From G963662655 sp963666875 (GTDB lineage: Bacteria; Cloacimonadota; Cloacimonadia; Cloacimonadales; JAIOQZ01), in the NCBI GenBank assembly GCA_963666875.2, contig CAXXPU010000007.1, forward strand, positions 1 to 64,000: DNA of 64,000 bases, in the 5' to 3' direction. The position numbers were made by a program, and so were the translations under genes. Under the pieces are notes generated by a model that worked only from the letters and a program-made list of their open reading frames with translations, was not told the DNA's origin and did no database searches. Positions 18,565-26,936 of the stretch are shown piece by piece. Each line of letters starts with the position of its first letter. Position 1 is the first letter of the stretch.

Positions 18565-18587
18565 AAATGACTCCTTTAGTGAGTGCC

Positions 18588-18747
18588 GCTTGGAGATCGG
18601 CAGCTACACAGGGAAAGTGCCGCTCGGAGATCGGCAGCTACAGAAAATGGGAAACCACAGCTGCCGGCTGTGTCGATCAACTCTCACCCGTAGCGTTCGA
18701 CCTCCTGTGAATTTGCATGCAAATTCGAATCCCCCATTGGCGAACCT
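18588..18747. repeat. REP-like repeat copies on the 5' side of the RAYT gene
   Basis: Two copies of the TGCCG-n9-CGGCA hairpin (about 18591-18615 and 18620-18645) are followed by a complete GTAGCGTTCG unit start at 18690 with the 18-bp palindrome. The RAYT gene therefore lies within the array, bounded by partial units on both sides. Confidence 0.9.
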
Positions 18748-18751
18748 TACC

Positions 18752-21181
18752 CTACTCCCACCTCGGTTTGCCATCGACCCTTTTCCAGGCTGGTGACAAT
18801 CGAACCAGCGACTGGATCAGGAAGGACGGGTCGTCGCGCATGTCGCGCAGAATCCGGCGGGTGCGCTGCGTGTTGATGACACGCAAACCTTTGGCGGCGA
18901 TCACCCGGAGCATCTCGGATTCTTGTCCTGCGTATTCGAACAGGATGTCGATGCTTCGCTCGCATTTAAAGCCGCCCATGGCAGACAGCACGTTCCGAAC
19001 GTAGCGCTTCTCTTGCAGCAACACGTTGAGAGAATCGACCCAGACGCTGTCGCCGCTGTCACTGATAAGGCTGATGGTCATCTTCGCCACCAGACTGTCC
19101 GGGCTGTGCAGTCCGCGCGAATAATAGGGCTTCAGCGCGTCGGATTTCTCGGCGAAGGTGGATATGGCGCGATAGACCAGTCCACTCTTGCTGTTCATGC
19201 GGTGATTGAAGATGAATTCGGCGGCTTCGTCTTCGCGTTTCAAGAGGATTTCACCGGCCTTTTCGACACGCATCGCAGCGCTTCCCACACCCCACTCGGA
19301 CGCCGCGTTGAAGATTTCTTCGATACTCGCGAGAGAATCGACCAGCGCCGCCTGTACCTCGGCCTCTTCTTCAATGGGCGTCGGCGGCTGGATCAATGCA
19401 ACGTCCTTTCCCAGACCCCAAGTGCCGTTGACCCAGGCGCTGTCGTTGGCGGCTTCATCGATTCCGTATAAATCCTTACCGCCGGTGTCGAGGAAAATAC
19501 CGATGCCGCCGCATCCGCGCGAGCTGTTCGCGTAGCCGTAGTTACTCGACCTGTCGCGCGCGTATTCGTCATCGCCCCAGACGTCCATGAAGACGCCGAC
19601 GGAGTTGGTCAGCCCCAGTCCGTTGCCGCCCTCGATGCCATAATAGTCGTTGCCGCCACGGTCGATCATGAAGCCCACGCCGTAATCGTGACCAGCGCCT
19701 TGACCGGGTCCGTGCTTGGAGTAGTAGTGGTCTTCGCCTGCGCCGTCGAAGAGGAATCCCGCCGCGAGGTGGATACCGCTTCCTTGCGGGTAATAGACCG
19801 CGTCGTAGTAGTCGTTGCCCTCGTTGTCGATGACGATGCCCAGCGCGTACCAGTAGGCGACCGCCTGCGCATAAACGCCGCCCTGATAGACGTCGTTACC
19901 GTGGTCGTCGTGGATGATGCCGATGCCTCCGGCGATGTCGGGTCGCATACCGAATCCGAATCCCTGTGAGAGGCTGCGGAAGTCGAACGGCGCGAGTGGT
20001 GCGTGCAGGTATTTTCCGCCGGCGTAGTAGAGGTCGTCGCCGTTGCGGTCGATCAGGACGCCTGCCGAAAGCGGACCTGCGAAACCTTCGCCGTACTGGG
20101 TGACGCTGTAGCGGTCATCGCCATCATTGTCTATTTGCAGACAGAGACCGTAACTTGCCGCGCCGATGGCGTGCAACCCGCAGTCGTAGATATCGAAGCC
20201 GGATTCGTCCTCGTAAACGCCACAGCCGAAGCAAGCGCAGAAAGACATGTCGCCGGCGCGATAGGTATCGTCGCCCGATGCGTCGTACATGCGGCACAGC
20301 CCCATCACCGCGCTGAACAGACCGCCCACGCCGCGGTTTTCGTAGTAGTCGTTACCGTCGAGATCGATGATCCAGCAGAAGGGTTGTTTCGGGTCGGCGT
20401 AGAGGTCGGCGCGGTAGGTGTCGTTACCGCCGGTCTCGATGATCAGTGCGTAACGACCTTCGTAGGTGTCGTCGCCACTTCCGCCGATGCGCAAGGTTCC
20501 CCAGCTTGTTTTTTTCGTCCGTGGCTTGAGTTTTTTATCCTTCACCAACTCTTTCAGGACACAGAAATCTTTCTCGAACGCGATCGCCGCTCTGGACAGC
20601 GACTTGAAATCGACCTTCTCGATCAGCGCGATAAGGCTGTCGGAGTCGATGGATTCGCCCTCGACAAGGCCGCGATGTTCGAATGCCTTCTGATAGTCAA
20701 GCGAGTCTTCGTGCTCTTCCCACAGACTGAGCGCGATGGTTTCGAGCTGCTTGCGCTCGTCTTTGCTCAGTCCGCTCCATGCCTGCTGGTAGTCTCTCGA
20801 GATGGTTTCCCAGCTCTGGATGGCGTAATCGATGGGATCGTCGGTCTTCTGATCGGAGGAAAAGTCGTCCATTCGGCAATCCGCGGAAAAAACGTCGTGC
20901 GATAGGCTCAACAGCAATTCGACAGTCGATTTCTCGCGGACCAGCGTGTCGGTCTTCGCGACGTAGTCCGGGAAAAGGAAGGGGTGGTTGAGGATATCGA
21001 CCACGATGGGGATCTTGAAATGCGTGTCCGGACTCCAGTCTTTGAGGAAGTCGGTGGAGAGACTGTCGAGGTCGTTTTCTACCAGCATGCTACGCATCAT
21101 GGAGCGCTCGGATGGCGTCAGGATAGTCGCGCAGAGCGATAGTGTCAGCAGGATCAGTGCGATGGTCGTGAGGGCTTTCAT
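18752..21181 (-). CDS. Secreted protein with D-x-x-G-N-D-x-Y repeats and C-terminal HEAT-like helices
   Basis: 809 residues; the ATG at 21181 has AGGACG upstream and begins a clear signal peptide (MKALTTIALILLTLSLCA). An alpha-helical region (about 25-230) is followed by about 11 repeats of 28-37 residues (about 235-600), each with D-x-x-G-(N/D)-D-x-Y and a glycine/hydrophobic stretch. This suggests a beta-solenoid, perhaps calcium-binding through the Asp residues. About 620-800 resembles HEAT repeats. No known function is recognised and no sorting tail is seen. The 3' end abuts the RAYT repeat array. Confidence 0.8.
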   Translation of the reverse strand: MKALTTIALILLTLSLCATILTPSERSMMRSMLVENDLDSLSTDFLKDWSPDTHFKIPIVVDILNHPFLFPDYVAKTDTLVREKSTVELLLSLSHDVFSADCRMDDFSSDQKTDDPIDYAIQSWETISRDYQQAWSGLSKDERKQLETIALSLWEEHEDSLDYQKAFEHRGLVEGESIDSDSLIALIEKVDFKSLSRAAIAFEKDFCVLKELVKDKKLKPRTKKTSWGTLRIGGSGDDTYEGRYALIIETGGNDTYRADLYADPKQPFCWIIDLDGNDYYENRGVGGLFSAVMGLCRMYDASGDDTYRAGDMSFCACFGCGVYEDESGFDIYDCGLHAIGAASYGLCLQIDNDGDDRYSVTQYGEGFAGPLSAGVLIDRNGDDLYYAGGKYLHAPLAPFDFRSLSQGFGFGMRPDIAGGIGIIHDDHGNDVYQGGVYAQAVAYWYALGIVIDNEGNDYYDAVYYPQGSGIHLAAGFLFDGAGEDHYYSKHGPGQGAGHDYGVGFMIDRGGNDYYGIEGGNGLGLTNSVGVFMDVWGDDEYARDRSSNYGYANSSRGCGGIGIFLDTGGKDLYGIDEAANDSAWVNGTWGLGKDVALIQPPTPIEEEAEVQAALVDSLASIEEIFNAASEWGVGSAAMRVEKAGEILLKREDEAAEFIFNHRMNSKSGLVYRAISTFAEKSDALKPYYSRGLHSPDSLVAKMTISLISDSGDSVWVDSLNVLLQEKRYVRNVLSAMGGFKCERSIDILFEYAGQESEMLRVIAAKGLRVINTQRTRRILRDMRDDPSFLIQSLVRLSPAWKRVDGKPRWE

Positions 21182-21275
21182 ATTCGTCCTTTGTTGAGGT
21201 GCTTGTTTTCCAAACAATGTGAACAGCGGCTCGGTTCGTCAATGAAAAAGTGTAGAAGACCCTCACTGCGGCCCT

Positions 21276-21325
21276 CCTTCGACGAAGTTTATCCTGAGCT
21301 TGTCGAAGGGCTCAAGGATGACACG
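21276..21325. repeat. Palindromic repeat with CCTTCGAC/GTCGAAGG arms
   Basis: Arms CCTTCGAC (about 21276-21283) and GTCGAAGG (about 21302-21309) surround a loop with TTATCCTGAGC, followed by CTCAAGGATGACA. It is related to the cores of the hairpin repeats at 441-562. It lies between divergent genes and may overlap the promoter region of either. Confidence 0.7.
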
Positions 21326-21415
21326 CAAGCGGATGAGGGAACAGAAAATGCTGGACGCGGTAATCCGGTCTGCTTTCCTTGGGATGCCTGTTAATGCTGA
21401 CTACAAGGATGGGAT

Positions 21416-23113
21416 ATGCCCGGAATTACCCTGTGTTACGGAGATGTCGAGCGCTTCAGGGAAACCTGCGAAAAGCGTAGAATAGAGCTGGAAGGACACG
21501 CGTTTCATCATACGTTCGAGCTGATCGAGCCGATGCCGGATGTCGCGATATTCATCCACGAACACAACGGACACCCGGTATCCCGTCTGGAGGATGAAAA
21601 CCGGCTCGTGTTGTGGGAAAATCCCGCTCGTGAGATCGATCCCGCAACCATTCTGCCGGATAAAACCGCGGAGCAACTCCAGCACGAACTCAACACAGGC
21701 TTCACCTGCACGATCATCGATAAGAGAGAGCGATCGCTGCATTTCTTCAACGACAGGCTCGCGCGGTTTCCGCTCTACTACTACCGGGACGACGCGACCT
21801 TCATCCTGAGCAGGGATATCGCGCTGCTTCAGGACTGCCTGCCCGAACTCGAGATGGACAGCGTCCTGATGGCGCAGATGTTGTTCGTGGGATTCGTACC
21901 CGGCAAGCCGTCCGTCTATCGTGAGATTGAGAGCTGCCTTCCGCAGACTTCCGGCCGGCTCCGATTCGAGCGCCCGGTCCGACTGACCATCCACGACAAA
22001 CCGGAACTCAGGATTCCACCCGTGCTCGAGAACGTGAATCGTGGACAACACTTACAGGAAATGCTGCACGCCTTCATTCGCGCGACCAAGCGTTGTGCGG
22101 GATCAAGCGAGGTGACGCTGGGATTGAGCGGCGGACTGGACTCCAGGGCGGTCGGCGGCGCGCTGCACAAGCTCGGCATGACATTCGCCTCCGCGACCTA
22201 TCTGGACCATGATCGAACCGCCGCACGCGACGTCCGGGTCGCAAAGCAACTCGCCCGGCTCTGGGACTGCCCGTTCACGATCTATCGACTCGCGGAGGAA
22301 TCGGAAGCCTCCCGTGCGGAACTTTTCGGGCTGAAGCGCGGTGTCAACTACCTCGGCCTGGGCTTCCTCTGCGATTTCCTGCGCGGGTTGAACCGCGACA
22401 GCGGATACGTCTTCTTCACCGGCGACGGCGGCGACAAGGTTATGCCCGATCTCTACCCGACAGAACATCTTGCGGACGAAACTCAGTTCGTTAACTACCT
22501 GAGCAGGTCTGCGTCGATCTTCTCCATCGATGCGATCGCATCCATGCTTGGGATCGACGCGAAAGCCATTACGGACTACCTGCTCGATGTGGTCTCGCGC
22601 TACCCGGTAGAAAGCTGGGACGAGCGCTATCGGTACTTCTATCTGGCGGAGCGCGGCGGTAGATGGTTGTTCGAGGGTGAGGATCGAAACCGCTACTACG
22701 CCCGGACGGAGACGCCCTTCTACGACTGGGAGTTCTACAGCCTTGCCATGCAGGCGCCGCGTGACTGGAAGCGTGACCTGCAACTCTACCGCAAGTTCCT
22801 GCACGCGCTGTCTCCCGAACTGACCGCCATCGCCAGCGCAAACACCATGCTGGATATCACCGGCCACGACACCAATCCTCTGCACTACCTGAACTGGTTT
22901 ACGTTCCGGCTCACACGAAAGCTGAAGTCCATGCGGATCAGGCGCGGTCATGGTTATCTGGAAGACCGGCCCGAGCTCGTCACCAGGATCGACAACCTTC
23001 TGCAACGCGGCAGGATATCGCCTCTTTCGCCGGATTATTTAAAATCCCTGAAACGGGTGCAGGCGTACTACCTCTACACCATCCTCGCGATGATCGATAA
23101 CGGGACGCGATAG
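21416..23113 (+). CDS. Asparagine-synthase-like amidotransferase/AMP-forming protein
   Basis: 565 residues. The C-terminal half has the PP-loop ATP pyrophosphatase motif SGGLDS (238-243) and a later F-F-T-G-D-G-G-D-K, as in class B asparagine synthetases. The N-terminal region (about 1-200) resembles the Ntn-glutaminase fold but starts M-P-G, so it lacks the catalytic Cys2. It probably uses ammonia, another nitrogen donor, or performs a different adenylation-type reaction, for example in modification of a sugar or peptide. AAGGATGGG precedes the start. It stands alone. Confidence 0.8.
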   Translation: MPGITLCYGDVERFRETCEKRRIELEGHAFHHTFELIEPMPDVAIFIHEHNGHPVSRLEDENRLVLWENPAREIDPATILPDKTAEQLQHELNTGFTCTIIDKRERSLHFFNDRLARFPLYYYRDDATFILSRDIALLQDCLPELEMDSVLMAQMLFVGFVPGKPSVYREIESCLPQTSGRLRFERPVRLTIHDKPELRIPPVLENVNRGQHLQEMLHAFIRATKRCAGSSEVTLGLSGGLDSRAVGGALHKLGMTFASATYLDHDRTAARDVRVAKQLARLWDCPFTIYRLAEESEASRAELFGLKRGVNYLGLGFLCDFLRGLNRDSGYVFFTGDGGDKVMPDLYPTEHLADETQFVNYLSRSASIFSIDAIASMLGIDAKAITDYLLDVVSRYPVESWDERYRYFYLAERGGRWLFEGEDRNRYYARTETPFYDWEFYSLAMQAPRDWKRDLQLYRKFLHALSPELTAIASANTMLDITGHDTNPLHYLNWFTFRLTRKLKSMRIRRGHGYLEDRPELVTRIDNLLQRGRISPLSPDYLKSLKRVQAYYLYTILAMIDNGTR

Positions 23114-23162
23114 CGAATAAGTTAATATAGATTTGCGTTCAGACTCGCTGGGCGATATCTCT

Positions 23163-23300
23163 TGCTGTAGGGGCAGGTCCCCGTGCCTGCCCTCTCTATG
23201 GTCCGCCAAGCTCCTGTAGGTTTTTCCGAAGGAAACTAACCTGGAATCTTATCCAGCTTGGCATTTCTCTAAGGAAGGGCAGGCACGGGGACCTGCCCCT
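23163..23300. repeat. Perfect inverted repeat whose right arm is split by the IS110 element
   Basis: Left arm 23163-23192 (30 bp, starts TGCTGTAGGGG). The right arm is 23277-23300 (24 bp) continued by ACAGCA at 24625-24630, on the far side of the IS. Joined, the two arms are perfect complements over 30 bp. An inner inverted repeat GCCAAGCT/AGCTTGGC (23205-23212, 23255-23262) lies in the loop. No gene is seen in 23114-23300. Confidence 0.92.
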
Positions 23301-23360
23301 TATATGTTGTCATTTAGAATACCTTGATGGGAAATTCAGCGTTCATATTCTGAGGTAAAA

Positions 23361-23510
23361 GTATTGCCCCGATGCGCATCAGGGCAATACATCGGTCTTG
23401 AGATCGTCCTGCCCCGAGGGATTAACATCCCGTTTTGTAGAAAGATCCGGACCGATTATCCATAGAAACCCGAACAGTTTCCTGAGCTTCGAGCTCGAAT
23501 AAATAAGGAA
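23361..23510 (+). ncRNA. Predicted bridge RNA of the IS110 element
   Basis: Three structures follow each other: hairpin 23361-23390 (9 + 5 bp, one mismatch). Then a stem ATCGGTC/GACCGAT (23391-23397, 23450-23456) plus GATC/GATC with a symmetric 12/12-nt internal loop capped by GGGAT-TAAC-ATCCC (23418-23431). Then hairpin GAGCT-TCG-AGCTC (23484-23496). First loop: CCTGCCCC (23408-23415) equals the left target, and TGTAG (23436-23440) complements CT-ACA of the right target. Second: ACAGTTTC (23474-23481) equals the right end of the IS, and ATAAG (23503-23507) complements CT-TAT at the left end. This is the guide layout described for IS621. Exact RNA ends are unknown. Confidence 0.85.
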
Positions 23511-23519
23511 GGAGTACAC

Positions 23520-24524
23520 ATGGAAAAGAATAACATGCGCACATTTACCTATATCGGCATCGATGTCTCGAAAGCCCATCTGGATTTCTATATACCTACA
23601 AGCGGTAAAACTTTGCAAGTGAAAAATGACAAAATCGGTTACCGAAAGCTTCAGAAGGAACTTGGCGATCTTGATGATGCATTACTGGTCATGGAAGCGA
23701 CCGGTGGTTACGAGCAAGGAGTTTTTCGATATTTCGTTAAGCTTGATATTCCCTGCAATATCGTGAATCCGAAGCATTCCAAGGATTTTTCCAGGTCGAT
23801 GGGCACCTACGAAAAGACCGATCGTATCGATGCGAAAGTGCTTTCAGCTTTTGGGGAATTTCGCAAGCTTCAGCCGATGGAATTTCCAGATGAAGATCGT
23901 CAGAAACTTCGTGATTTGGTTCGCAGGCGGTTACAAATCGTTGCTAACATCAGTAAGGAGCGTAACCACCTTGAGAAAGCATCGGGAGTCGTGAAGAAGG
24001 ATATCCGGCAGCATATCGAATTCCTGGAAAAGCGGCTTGAGAAGCTGGATAAGTCGATTGACGATGTGATATCTTCATCTCAGGAATTGTCGGAAAAAGC
24101 CGAGATATTGGGCAGCGTCAGTGGGATCGGATCGCAGTCGATATCGATCATTCTTTCCGAACTACCCGAATTGGGTAATCTGTCTCACCGAAAGATATCG
24201 AAGATCGTGGGTGTTGCCCCCTTAGCGTATGACAGTGGCAAGCTCAAAGGAAAACGTTCAATCTATGGAGGACGAAAGAATATCCGGAATGTGCTTTATA
24301 TGGCTGCCTTGTCAGCGTCCCGGCATAATCCGAGAATCAGGTCGTTTTACAGGAGACTCATCGAAAACGGTAAATCGCATAAGGTTGCACTGGTGGCGTG
24401 CGTTCATAAACTCTTGATCATCATCAACGCCATGATTTATACCGGATCAAAATGGGATTGCGACACGGCAGACACTGTGTTGGAGAAACATGAGAAAATG
24501 GCAATGATAAGCTCTGTCTATTAA
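23520..24524 (+). CDS. IS110-family transposase (bridge-RNA-guided recombinase)
   Basis: 334 residues, with AAGGAAGGAG upstream. The N-terminal RuvC-like DEDD domain has D15 (G-I-D-V-S-K), E59 (M-E-A-T-G-G), and D101/D104 (T-D-R-I-D-A-K). A coiled-coil linker (about 135-190) is followed by the Tnp20 domain (about 200-300) with V-S-G-I-G and the serine region A-A-L-S-A-S-R-H-N-P, where Ser265 or Ser267 would be the nucleophile. The protein is full length for the family and shows no frameshift, so the element may be active. Its translation start overlaps the 3' end of the predicted bridge RNA. Confidence 0.96.
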   Translation: MEKNNMRTFTYIGIDVSKAHLDFYIPTSGKTLQVKNDKIGYRKLQKELGDLDDALLVMEATGGYEQGVFRYFVKLDIPCNIVNPKHSKDFSRSMGTYEKTDRIDAKVLSAFGEFRKLQPMEFPDEDRQKLRDLVRRRLQIVANISKERNHLEKASGVVKKDIRQHIEFLEKRLEKLDKSIDDVISSSQELSEKAEILGSVSGIGSQSISIILSELPELGNLSHRKISKIVGVAPLAYDSGKLKGKRSIYGGRKNIRNVLYMAALSASRHNPRIRSFYRRLIENGKSHKVALVACVHKLLIIINAMIYTGSKWDCDTADTVLEKHEKMAMISSVY

Positions 24525-24541
24525 GTGGGATCGGAAGTGTT

Positions 24542-24592
24542 GGTGCCTCGGAGATCGATCGAAGCGGAGCGAAGGGAGATCTCCGAGGCACC
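24542..24592. repeat. 15-bp-stem hairpin in the 3' part of the IS110 element
   Basis: GGTGCCTCGGAGATC (24542-24556) and its perfect complement (24578-24592) enclose a 21-nt loop containing GCGGAGCGAAGG. The loop resembles the core of the hairpin repeats at 441-562 but the arms are different. It begins 18 nt after the transposase stop and could act as its terminator, or be a repeat that landed in the IS. Confidence 0.8.
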
Positions 24593-24748
24593 AGAAAAAG
24601 TCTTTGACGAGAAACACAGTTTCTACAGCAGATCTTCGAAGTTGAATAACACAAAATAAATACCCACTCGATTTGAAGCAAAACTTAATTTATTGACATA
24701 TTTCGCCACTGGATTCATACCTTGCGCATCCACATCCCGGAGGTATTT

Positions 24749-26800
24749 ATGCGATCCGTATGGCTTGTTATAATCATGTTACTCGCTTCGATTCTCGGTG
24801 CCGTTACCACTACATCCGACACTATCCGTGTGCCTGTACAGATTGACAGCCAGACGGTTGATACAAAAACGATTACTCAAGAAATAACACCTCTCAATAT
24901 TGCTGAAGAAAAGAAAGATGATGAGACGAAAGTGTTATCAGTTCGTATGGCATTTATAGATATGGTGTTAGCAGTATTTACGGTGTTTTTAATGGGGATA
25001 TCGATTATCGGTGGTATTATTGGATATTTCTTTTTTCGGAACTATAGAGCATTCAAGAGACGAATCACTAAGGATTTAGAGCCAATTTATCAATTACGTG
25101 GAACTCTTCTGAAGCAGAAAGCGCAACTAAAATCTGGTGTGGATTCATTGAAAGCGCCGATTGACAAGTTCGATTCTCTTGATCGAAACATCGATGATAG
25201 TGAGAGATATCTGTTGGAAAACTTTATTCGCTTAACTGACTTGCTTGTTCTGTATGGTGAGCAATTAACTGATTCTGACATCGAGAGACGGTGGTTAGGA
25301 TTTTACTTACTTGGAAAGCACAGGATTGCTCTTAGAGTAGCACTCAAGGCTTCAAAAACAGAACCAAACAATATTGATTGGAAATACCGTGCAAGTCAAA
25401 CTTTGTATAAGTTAGGGGATCGAAAGACTGCCTTGCTGAAACTACAGGAAATAGTTCAAATAGATGATAGTATAGCACCTGTATGGCTCAACATTGGAAT
25501 TGTTTATGTGCATGAAGGGAAATACGATGATGCAGTTAATGCATTTGGCAAAGCAGTAGAACTTGATCCTCTGTTGGCAGAAGCATGGAATAATCTTGGA
25601 GGGGCTTATGCACAACAATCTGACTTTGATAATGCTTTACGGGCGTACTCTGAGGCTGTGAAGTTGGAGCCTCAGGCTGGAGGTTACTGGTACAATATTG
25701 GAAATTTGCATGCAGGGAAGAAGAAGTACGCAAAATCTCTTGATTATTATTTCAAAGCGACGACCTTAACTCCAGATAGGGCTGAAATATGGACTAATCT
25801 AGGTAATTGCTTCAAAGAAATAGGAGATCATGGTAATGCGATGAGATGCTTTAATAGAGCAATCCGAATATCGCCGAATATCGCAATTCATTGGTTTAAT
25901 AGAGGTAATCTATGTGCATATATGGGGCACTTTTCTGAAGCATATTATTCATTAGAACATGCGATTCTACTAAATAGTGAATTGACGGAAGCATACCTGA
26001 GCATGGCAGTAATACTATCAGAAAGAGGTAGGCGCAAAGAAGCTCTTGGCTATATCGATGATTTATTGTCGTCGGATAGTCACAATTCAGAACTCTGGGA
26101 ATTTCGGGGAGGAGTTGCTTATGACGATAAGTTGTTTGAAGAAGCATTTTTATCATTTAGCGAAGCAGTTAAATGGAACCCCGAATCTTCAAAGGCTTTT
26201 TATTACCAAGGATTATCGCTGGAACGAATAGAGCGCTTTGAACGGGCTATAGACGCGTACAACTCTGCCTTGAGTTTTGAGCCACAAAATGCTGAAATAT
26301 GGTACAATAAAGGAAGATGTTATGTCTGGATACAAGCTTTGGAGAAAGCAAAAGAATCTTTGAATAGAGCTCTTGAACTAAAACCAGAATACGTTGAGGC
26401 ACTTAATGTTCTGAGTATTGTATTTGCATTAAAAGGTCAATTTCCAAACGCGCACGATATTGTCGAGAAAACACGTAAAATTTCTCCTTTGTTCTCAGGT
26501 ACATGGAGTTCTAAAGCATACGTTTTGTATAAAGAAAAACGTTACAATGAAGCAATAATTGCTTCTAATAAAGCTATTGAACTTGATCAGAAGAATGTTT
26601 TTGCATGGTACAACAGAGCTTGCACTCTTTCACTTCAGAATAAAGTAGGTGAAATGTTGGAAAGTCTGAAGAAAGCCATCGAATTGGAGCCGAAATATAA
26701 GAAACAAGCCCGAGAGGACGAAGACTTCAAAGCCTTCTGGGACGACCCCGACTTCATCGCGCTGACGAGGGACGACGACGGAGAAGAGAGCAAGGAATAA
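24749..26800 (+). CDS. Membrane-anchored TPR protein
   Basis: 683 residues. The ATG at 24749 has CGGAGG (24739-24744) and begins a signal peptide or helix (MRSVWLVIIMLLASILG); a second membrane helix lies at about 83-106 (F-L-M-G-I-S-I-I-G-G-I-I-G-Y-F). After a coiled-coil segment come about a dozen TPRs (about 200-665) with the usual W-x-x-x-G, A, and A-x-x-x-P positions. Base composition is clearly more AT-rich than neighbours except for the last 30 codons, a possible sign of transfer. A TTGACA at 24693-24698 may be its -35 box, but the -10 (CATACC) is poor. Probably a scaffold for a membrane complex. Confidence 0.88.
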   Translation: MRSVWLVIIMLLASILGAVTTTSDTIRVPVQIDSQTVDTKTITQEITPLNIAEEKKDDETKVLSVRMAFIDMVLAVFTVFLMGISIIGGIIGYFFFRNYRAFKRRITKDLEPIYQLRGTLLKQKAQLKSGVDSLKAPIDKFDSLDRNIDDSERYLLENFIRLTDLLVLYGEQLTDSDIERRWLGFYLLGKHRIALRVALKASKTEPNNIDWKYRASQTLYKLGDRKTALLKLQEIVQIDDSIAPVWLNIGIVYVHEGKYDDAVNAFGKAVELDPLLAEAWNNLGGAYAQQSDFDNALRAYSEAVKLEPQAGGYWYNIGNLHAGKKKYAKSLDYYFKATTLTPDRAEIWTNLGNCFKEIGDHGNAMRCFNRAIRISPNIAIHWFNRGNLCAYMGHFSEAYYSLEHAILLNSELTEAYLSMAVILSERGRRKEALGYIDDLLSSDSHNSELWEFRGGVAYDDKLFEEAFLSFSEAVKWNPESSKAFYYQGLSLERIERFERAIDAYNSALSFEPQNAEIWYNKGRCYVWIQALEKAKESLNRALELKPEYVEALNVLSIVFALKGQFPNAHDIVEKTRKISPLFSGTWSSKAYVLYKEKRYNEAIIASNKAIELDQKNVFAWYNRACTLSLQNKVGEMLESLKKAIELEPKYKKQAREDEDFKAFWDDPDFIALTRDDDGEESKE

Positions 26801-26844
26801 CCCCCAGGTGGCACTGGGTTGATCCGCATGACGAAGTAGAGAAA

Positions 26845-26872
26845 CCCCCTTTTGTTCCCCCTTATCAGGGGG
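26845..26872. repeat. C-run/G-run palindrome
   Basis: CCCCCTTTT precedes a CCCCCT-TATC-AGGGGG hairpin (26857-26872). This is the same family as 9142-9170, where it supplies the end of an ABC ATPase gene. Confidence 0.7.
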
Positions 26873-26887
26873 ATGAGGGAATAAGCA

Positions 26888-26917
26888 AAACCTCCACAAT
26901 CAGGCTTGCGGAGGTTT
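26888..26917. terminator. Bidirectional terminator between the TPR and acyl-CoA dehydrogenase genes
   Basis: AAACCTCC (26888-26895) pairs with GGAGGTTT (26910-26917), loop 14 nt, between convergent genes. The A and T ends give a short U-tail on both strands. Confidence 0.6.
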
Positions 26918-26936
26918 ATCGTATGCTGATAGCCGA

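Larger units (their letters stand above)
23301..24624 (+). mobile_element. IS110-family insertion sequence with CT core
   Basis: The boundaries come from the interrupted inverted repeat: the left flank ends CCTGCCC-CT (CT at 23299-23300), and the right flank continues CT-ACAGCA (CT at 24623-24624). Removing 1324 bp leaves one CT and restores the repeat arm. As usual for the IS110 group there are no terminal inverted repeats, the 5' non-coding region is long (219 bp) and structured, and the single gene is a DEDD transposase. A hairpin occupies the 3' non-coding part. Confidence 0.9.

Noticed and set aside
17566..18747. Direct repeats considered as a CRISPR array
   Set aside because: Units are about 160 bp, nearly identical throughout, and palindromic; spacers of uniform short length are absent. 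A RAYT gene is inside.
26805..26830. TGGCAC motif considered as a sigma-54 promoter
   Set aside because: The second half (TTGC at the required distance) is missing.
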